Assembly: GCA_016213135.1 (NCBI GenBank)
Contig: JACRBQ010000141.1
Location: 1 to 33,908 of the forward strand
Reading direction: 5' to 3'
DNA length: 33,908 bases
From: Chloroflexota bacterium
Lineage (GTDB): Bacteria; Chloroflexota; Anaerolineae; Anaerolineales; VGOW01
Shown here piece by piece: positions 30,101 to 33,908 of the stretch. The notes under the pieces were generated by a model, which made no database searches, was not told the DNA's origin, and worked only from the letters and a program-made list of their open reading frames with translations. How positions within the stretch are numbered: the first letter of the stretch is position 1; every line of letters begins with the position of its first letter. Position numbers and translations under genes: made by a program.

Positions 30101-32443
30101 ATGCTAGCTGAAAAACCGAATGCGAAACAAGGCAGGAACGGCAACGGGCACCGCCTGCAGCCCGGGGTGCGACTGACGGATGCGCCGGTGGCGGACGTGA
30201 CACTGCCGGCCACCGTCCTCAAGCGCGATGGCCGGGTGGCGCCTTTCGACATGGGTCGCATTGAGAGCGCAATCGCCAAATGCTTTGCCAGCATGAATCG
30301 CAAGCCGAACACCCCCGTGGCCGATCTGGCAAGACAGGCCGGCAATATTATTGCCGCCAAATATGAACAGCCTACGGTGGAGGAAGTTCAAGATATCGTG
30401 GAGATGGTGCTGCAAGCGGCGGGCGAGTACGAAGCCGCCAAGCATTACATCCTGTATCGGGCCGAGCACGCCAAACAGCGGCAGCAGCGCCCCATTCCCG
30501 ACGAGGTGCGCCGCGCCTTTGCCGAAGCCGATCGATACTTCCCGTCACAACTGCAGAAGTTCCAGTTCTACGACAAGTATTCGCGCTTCAATTACGACCT
30601 GGGCCGCCGCGAAACGTGGATCGAAACCGTGGATCGCACGGTGGACTACCTCAAAGAGTTGTCGAAGTGGCGTTTGCCCGAAGAGACTTATGATCGCGTG
30701 CGCACGGCCATTCTCGAAATGCGCGCCATGCCCTCCATGCGGCTGCTAGCCATGGCCGGGCCGGCCGCGCGCCGCAACAACATCACCATTTACAACTGCT
30801 CTTACCAGCCCGTCGATAGCATTGATGCTTTTGTCGAAGCGCTGGTTATTTCGATGAGCGGCTGCGGCGTGGGCTACTCGGTCGAACGCCAGTATGTGCG
30901 GCGATTGCCGGTGGTGCGCTGGCAGACCGGGGCCAAGCCTCGCCTCTTCGTGGCGGAAGACTCCGCCGAGGGCTGGGCCGACGCCCTGCGCACCGGCATG
31001 CAATCGTGGTTCGATGGCGGCGATATTCAGTTTGACCTGTCGCAGTTGCGGCCGGCCGGGGCGCCCCTGCGCACCAACGGCGGCCGCGCCTCCGGGCCGG
31101 AACCGTTCCGCAACATGCTGGACTTTGCGCGGTCGCGCATTCTGGCGCGGCAGGGCAGCAGCCTGCGCCCCATCGACGCGCACGACATCATGTGCGCGGT
31201 GGGCAACGCCGCCGTGTCGGGCGGGGTGCGCCGCACGGCCATGATTGCGCTGTTTGACTTTGACGACAACGAGATGCGGCTCGCCAAGAGCGGCGACTTT
31301 GAGCGCGAGAACAGCCAGCGTTGGAACGCCAACAACTCCGCCGTGTGGCCCGACCGTGGGCTTACCCAGAGCGAAGTGATTCATCAGTTCATCGAGATGG
31401 ACGACTCGGGCGGCGGCGAACCGGGCATCTTCAACCGACAAGCGGCCCTCAACTCCCGCCCGGCCCGCCGCGAAGCCGCGGACTTCGGCACCAACCCCTG
31501 CGGTGAAATCGTGCTGCGCCCGTGGGAATTCTGCAATCTGTCGATTGCCGTGGCCCGCCCCAACGACACCTATGCGACACTGAAAGAAAAAGTCGAACTG
31601 GCGACCATCATCGGCACCATTCAATCCATGGCCACCCATTTCCCGGGGCTGCGCCCGCAGTGGAAGGAGAACTGCGAGAACGAGCGGCTGTTGGGTGTGG
31701 ACATCAACGGGCAACTGGACAGCCCGGTGGCGCAGGACCCGCAGGTGCAATCGCGGCTGAGAGAGGTGGCCGTGGAAACCAACCGCACGATCGCTGCGGC
31801 ATTGGGCATCCCCCAGTCGGTGGCGGTGACGTGCGTCAAGCCTTCGGGCAACTCGTCGCAACTGCTCAACTGCTCGTCGGGCCTTCACCCGCGTTGGGCG
31901 CCGTATTACATCCGCAACGTGCGGGTGGGCGCGCACACGCCGGTTTACAAAGTGCTGCGCGATGTGGGCGTGCCCATGGATCCGGAGAACGGCCAAACGG
32001 CGGACGAGGCCACCACGTGGGTGGCGCACTTCCCGGTGAAATCTCCCGCCGGGGCCATTACCCGCCAGGATCGCCCGGCCATTGCCCAGTGCGAATACTG
32101 GCTGCAAAACAAAACGCACTGGACCGAGCACAACCCCAGCGTGACGATCACTTATCGCCCCGATGAAAAGATAGAACTGCTGACGTGGATATGGAAACAC
32201 CGCGACACGATCGGCGGCATGACGTTCCTGCCGGCGTTCGACGCCACCTATGCGCAAATGCCGTACGTCGAAGTGACGGCGGATGAATACAACCGGCTGG
32301 CGGCGGAGTTCCCGCAGATTGATTTCTCGAAGTTGTATTACTACGAGGAAGAAGACCTGACCACGGCGGCGCAAGAGTTGGCCTGTGTGGCGGGCGTGTG
32401 CGAGGTGGAACTGGTGCCGGGCGCGCCCTCAAACCGGAGTTGA
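30101..32443 (+). CDS. nrdJ: Adenosylcobalamin-dependent (class II) ribonucleoside-triphosphate reductase
   Basis: The 780-aa reductase makes deoxyribonucleotides, starting its radical with vitamin B12 coenzyme and so needing no oxygen. An N-terminal ATP-cone (about residues 37-125) precedes the barrel. The sequence fits the monomeric RTPR type known from Lactobacillus leichmannii: NCSYQP (C233) and EFCNLS (C478) as the redox pair, FGTNPCGEI with thiyl Cys C467 and E469, and a C-terminal shuttle pair C-x4-C (C762, C767) in ELACVAGVCEVEL. The L. leichmannii enzyme lacks an ATP-cone, so the cone here suggests added dATP/ATP control. ATG 30101 is chosen for GGAGGGG upstream; the frame to 30044 extends into the intergenic hairpin. 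Confidence 0.95.
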   Translation: MLAEKPNAKQGRNGNGHRLQPGVRLTDAPVADVTLPATVLKRDGRVAPFDMGRIESAIAKCFASMNRKPNTPVADLARQAGNIIAAKYEQPTVEEVQDIVEMVLQAAGEYEAAKHYILYRAEHAKQRQQRPIPDEVRRAFAEADRYFPSQLQKFQFYDKYSRFNYDLGRRETWIETVDRTVDYLKELSKWRLPEETYDRVRTAILEMRAMPSMRLLAMAGPAARRNNITIYNCSYQPVDSIDAFVEALVISMSGCGVGYSVERQYVRRLPVVRWQTGAKPRLFVAEDSAEGWADALRTGMQSWFDGGDIQFDLSQLRPAGAPLRTNGGRASGPEPFRNMLDFARSRILARQGSSLRPIDAHDIMCAVGNAAVSGGVRRTAMIALFDFDDNEMRLAKSGDFERENSQRWNANNSAVWPDRGLTQSEVIHQFIEMDDSGGGEPGIFNRQAALNSRPARREAADFGTNPCGEIVLRPWEFCNLSIAVARPNDTYATLKEKVELATIIGTIQSMATHFPGLRPQWKENCENERLLGVDINGQLDSPVAQDPQVQSRLREVAVETNRTIAAALGIPQSVAVTCVKPSGNSSQLLNCSSGLHPRWAPYYIRNVRVGAHTPVYKVLRDVGVPMDPENGQTADEATTWVAHFPVKSPAGAITRQDRPAIAQCEYWLQNKTHWTEHNPSVTITYRPDEKIELLTWIWKHRDTIGGMTFLPAFDATYAQMPYVEVTADEYNRLAAEFPQIDFSKLYYYEEEDLTTAAQELACVAGVCEVELVPGAPSNRS

Positions 32444-32483
32444 GGCAAATTCCGTGTTGATTTACGGCGTTGCCGCCAGGTAA

Positions 32484-32503
32484 AGACGTTGCATGCAACG
32501 TCT
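32484..32503. repeat. 20-bp perfect palindrome after nrdJ
   Basis: AGACGTTGCA is followed by its exact reverse complement. An imperfect hairpin TTTACGGCG/CGCCAGGTAAA (32461-32484) directly precedes it. Palindromes of this ACGTTGCATGCAACGT type occur as dispersed repeats in several phyla, so a REP-like origin is likely. Confidence 0.7.
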
Positions 32504-32522
32504 AGCGACGAGGACAGAACAG

Positions 32523-32554
32523 GCGCGGGCTGCGAAAGCGGCCCGCGCTTTTTT
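32523..32554 (+). terminator. Intrinsic terminator of nrdJ
   Basis: An 8-bp stem GCGCGGGC/GCCCGCGC (32523-32530 with 32541-32548) around a 10-nt loop is followed by six T residues. It lies 80 bp after the nrdJ stop and works on the plus strand only. Confidence 0.92.
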
Positions 32555-32609
32555 GTTCTTCAGCTTACGTGGCGGCTATCACGCGCGGGGGTGGCGTTCT
32601 GCGGTGATG

Positions 32610-33002
32610 TTATGCTTGTCCGCGTTCATATGGCACGATGACCTGAACATCAGACATAGGGTAGTGCTTCAGATTACGCGTAACAAGCTCGGCATTGAAG
32701 TGTCCGGCTGTGGCGGCGATGAGCGCGTCGCCTAATTCCAGGTTGTGACTACGCCGAAATTGACGCAAGTAAGCGCCCGCTTTCAAGCTGATATCTCTGT
32801 TAATCTCCAGCACAGTGAACAATCCGTAGAGACGCTCAGTGCGCTCTTCTTCGCCAGGCCGCATGCCGCCTCCAAGTTCGGCGACAGTGACGACGGAAAC
32901 GGCTAACGTCTCGCCGGCGGCAAGTGCTTCTGCGAAGTATTCTAAGGCCGCTCTGTGACCGTGGAAATGGTCAATAGCGACATCCGTATCAATGAGTTTC
33001 AT
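32610..33002 (-). CDS. VapC-type PIN-domain toxin (ribonuclease)
   Basis: This 130-aa PIN-domain protein is expected to cut specific RNAs using Mg2+ bound by acidic residues. These are visible as D5 in LIDTDVAIDH, E42 in VTVAELGGG and D92 in LELGDALIAATA, with VTRNLKHYP near the end as the usual fourth site region. The order and spacing fit VapC well. The ATG at 33002 overlaps the antitoxin gene by 14 bp, the common antitoxin-first arrangement. The stop is 56 bp from the nrdJ terminator, so the two units converge. It appears intact. Confidence 0.92.
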   Translation of the reverse strand: MKLIDTDVAIDHFHGHRAALEYFAEALAAGETLAVSVVTVAELGGGMRPGEEERTERLYGLFTVLEINRDISLKAGAYLRQFRRSHNLELGDALIAATAGHFNAELVTRNLKHYPMSDVQVIVPYERGQA

Positions 33003-33264
33003 TAGATGGCAAGTCCATCTCGTTCAGACGCCGCCCTCGGCGAATTTCGTCCATGTAGACTGTGCTGTCGCCAATCAAGTCGCTTTGATTACTCCACATG
33101 CCGAAAGTTTCCAGCAACAATGCCCCTACCTTCTCAACCGGCATGATGATTACCCGTCCCTGCGGGTCGGCAATAATGACGACTTCCTGCCCCGGAGGAA
33201 GAAATTGCCGGAATGGAACAGGGATGCTCAATGTGTATTCCGAGCTAATTTTTGTCGTAATCAT
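32989..33264 (-). CDS. AbrB/MazE-fold antitoxin, partner of the VapC toxin
   Basis: The 91-aa protein starts with a SpoVT/AbrB-type swapped-hairpin DNA-binding domain (TKISSEYTLSIPVPFRQFLPPGQEVVIIADPQGRVIIMP, about residues 3-43). A helical C-terminus (about 47-85) probably wraps the toxin. Antitoxins of this type repress their own operon with the toxin bound. ATG 33264 has a clear GAGGTGATT ribosome site, and a TATAAT -10 element lies at 33310-33305 on the minus strand. The AbrB assignment is by pattern, with the IPVPFR(Q)FL turn in place of the usual IPKEIRE. Confidence 0.85.
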   Translation of the reverse strand: MITTKISSEYTLSIPVPFRQFLPPGQEVVIIADPQGRVIIMPVEKVGALLLETFGMWSNQSDLIGDSTVYMDEIRRGRRLNEMDLPSNETH

Positions 33265-33304
33265 GAATCACCTCGTCGGGCCTGCTGTGCAATGGCTCTG
33301 CCAA

Positions 33305-33310
33305 ATTATA
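33305..33310 (-). promoter_or_regulatory. -10 element of the toxin-antitoxin promoter
   Basis: On the minus strand TATAAT (33310-33305) lies about 40 bp upstream of the antitoxin start. The -35 region is weak (ATAGAA at 33333-33328). It falls next to the stop of the upstream dehydrogenase gene. Confidence 0.45.
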
Positions 33311-33329
33311 CTGCAATCCCAAACGGATT

Positions 33330-33908
33330 CTATCTCGCCCGCACCAGCCTGTAGATGGTGGTGATGTCGGCGTAGTAAAGGTATCCATCCGGCCCGGGCA
33401 GCACGTCGAGGCGGCACGATTTGTCGATGCCGGTTTCGATGCGCTCGGACTTGTGGAGATGGTAGCCGTCGTCGGTCAGTTCGAGCCGGATCAATTTCCC
33501 AATGTGCCACGAGCAAAAGAACAGGTTGTCCTTCCACTCGGGGAACACGCGGCCATTGTAGAAGGTGATGCCCGTCGGGCTGATGGTGGGGGTGAAGTAG
33601 AGCAGCGGCTTGCGAAAGGGATAGTTGTCCGGCAGGGCATTGTCTTCGCACAGGCCGTCCGAGTGCCACCCGTAGTCGCCGCCGGGCACGATGAGGTTGA
33701 TTTCGTCGTCGCAGTCGCCGCCGTTGTCCGCGCCGTATAGCCAGCCGTTGACCGGGTTGAAGGTGAAGTCGAACATGTTGCGCAGGCCGCGCGCATAAAT
33801 GGTGCTGGCCGGGTCGGGGTTGCCGGGGGCGGGCCGGGCCGGGAAACTGGCCGGGTCCACCCGGTGTATTTTGCCCTGCGGCGAGTTTTGCTCGTTGGCC
33901 GCCGCAAC
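33330..33908 (-). CDS. PQQ-type glucose/sorbosone dehydrogenase-like protein, 5' end outside window
   Basis: The frame is open from the right window edge to TAG at 33332-33330, giving the last 192 residues of a six-bladed beta-propeller of the soluble glucose/sorbosone dehydrogenase family. Recognisable parts are IHRVDPASF, IYARGLRNMFDFTFNPVNGWLYGADNGGD, DEINLIVPGGDYGWHSDG, SPTGITFYNGRVFPEWKDNLFFCSWHIGKLIRLEL and a final LPGPDGYLYYADITTIYRLVR. The family oxidises sugars or other aldoses with PQQ, usually outside the cytoplasm, although many members lack a proven substrate. The start and any signal peptide lie beyond the window. It is read in the same direction as the toxin-antitoxin pair, 65 bp upstream of the antitoxin start. 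Confidence 0.88.
   Translation of the reverse strand, partial: VAAANEQNSPQGKIHRVDPASFPARPAPGNPDPASTIYARGLRNMFDFTFNPVNGWLYGADNGGDCDDEINLIVPGGDYGWHSDGLCEDNALPDNYPFRKPLLYFTPTISPTGITFYNGRVFPEWKDNLFFCSWHIGKLIRLELTDDGYHLHKSERIETGIDKSCRLDVLPGPDGYLYYADITTIYRLVRAR

Overview
This window looks like a chromosome segment of a GC-rich, non-model bacterium. I infer Chloroflexota (Anaerolineae or Caldilineae-like). The reasons are the gene order of the cell-wall cluster, a CvpA-like gene between murG and murC, an NrdR plus adenosylcobalamin-dependent NrdJ pair, and many heptanucleotide repeat islands. The phylum is an inference. No rRNA or tRNA genes, prophage, insertion sequence or CRISPR array was seen.

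Region 1 (1-11390, mostly minus strand) is a potassium and cation homeostasis island. An aldo/keto reductase, a shortened KdpD-like sensor kinase and a KdpE-like regulator form one unit that ends at an intrinsic terminator (8285-8313). A second run of six tightly packed genes follows: a membrane-anchored UspA-like protein, an unrecognised 372-aa protein, a KimA-like APC-fold permease, a P-type ATPase with the cation-ligand motifs of the Na,K-ATPase alpha subunit, and two TrkA-like RCK proteins. No kdpFABC is visible, so the two-component pair may control this island instead. A DUF2281-like antitoxin fragment sits at the left edge.

Region 2 (11391-29228, plus strand) is a compact division and cell wall (dcw) cluster: mraZ, rsmH, ftsL-like, division PBP, murF, mraY, murD, ftsW, murG, cvpA-like, murC, murB, ddl, ftsQ, ftsA, ftsZ. 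It begins with a promoter followed by four 10-bp-period repeats that match the MraZ operator. It covers most of the route from UDP-MurNAc to lipid II, the SEDS/PBP synthase pair and the FtsQ-FtsL-FtsA-FtsZ division core. murE is missing; a heptamer-repeat island occupies the usual position between the PBP gene and murF. Three more islands lie inside murD, across the murC/murB junction and between murB and ddl. ftsZ has two in-frame ATG codons, each with a strong Shine-Dalgarno sequence.

Region 3 (29229-32560) holds nrdR and nrdJ behind a promoter with two NrdR-box-like sites about three helical turns apart, and ends in a strong terminator. Region 4 (32561-33908, minus strand) holds a VapC/AbrB-type toxin-antitoxin pair and the 3' part of a PQQ-type glucose/sorbosone dehydrogenase-like gene cut by the window edge.
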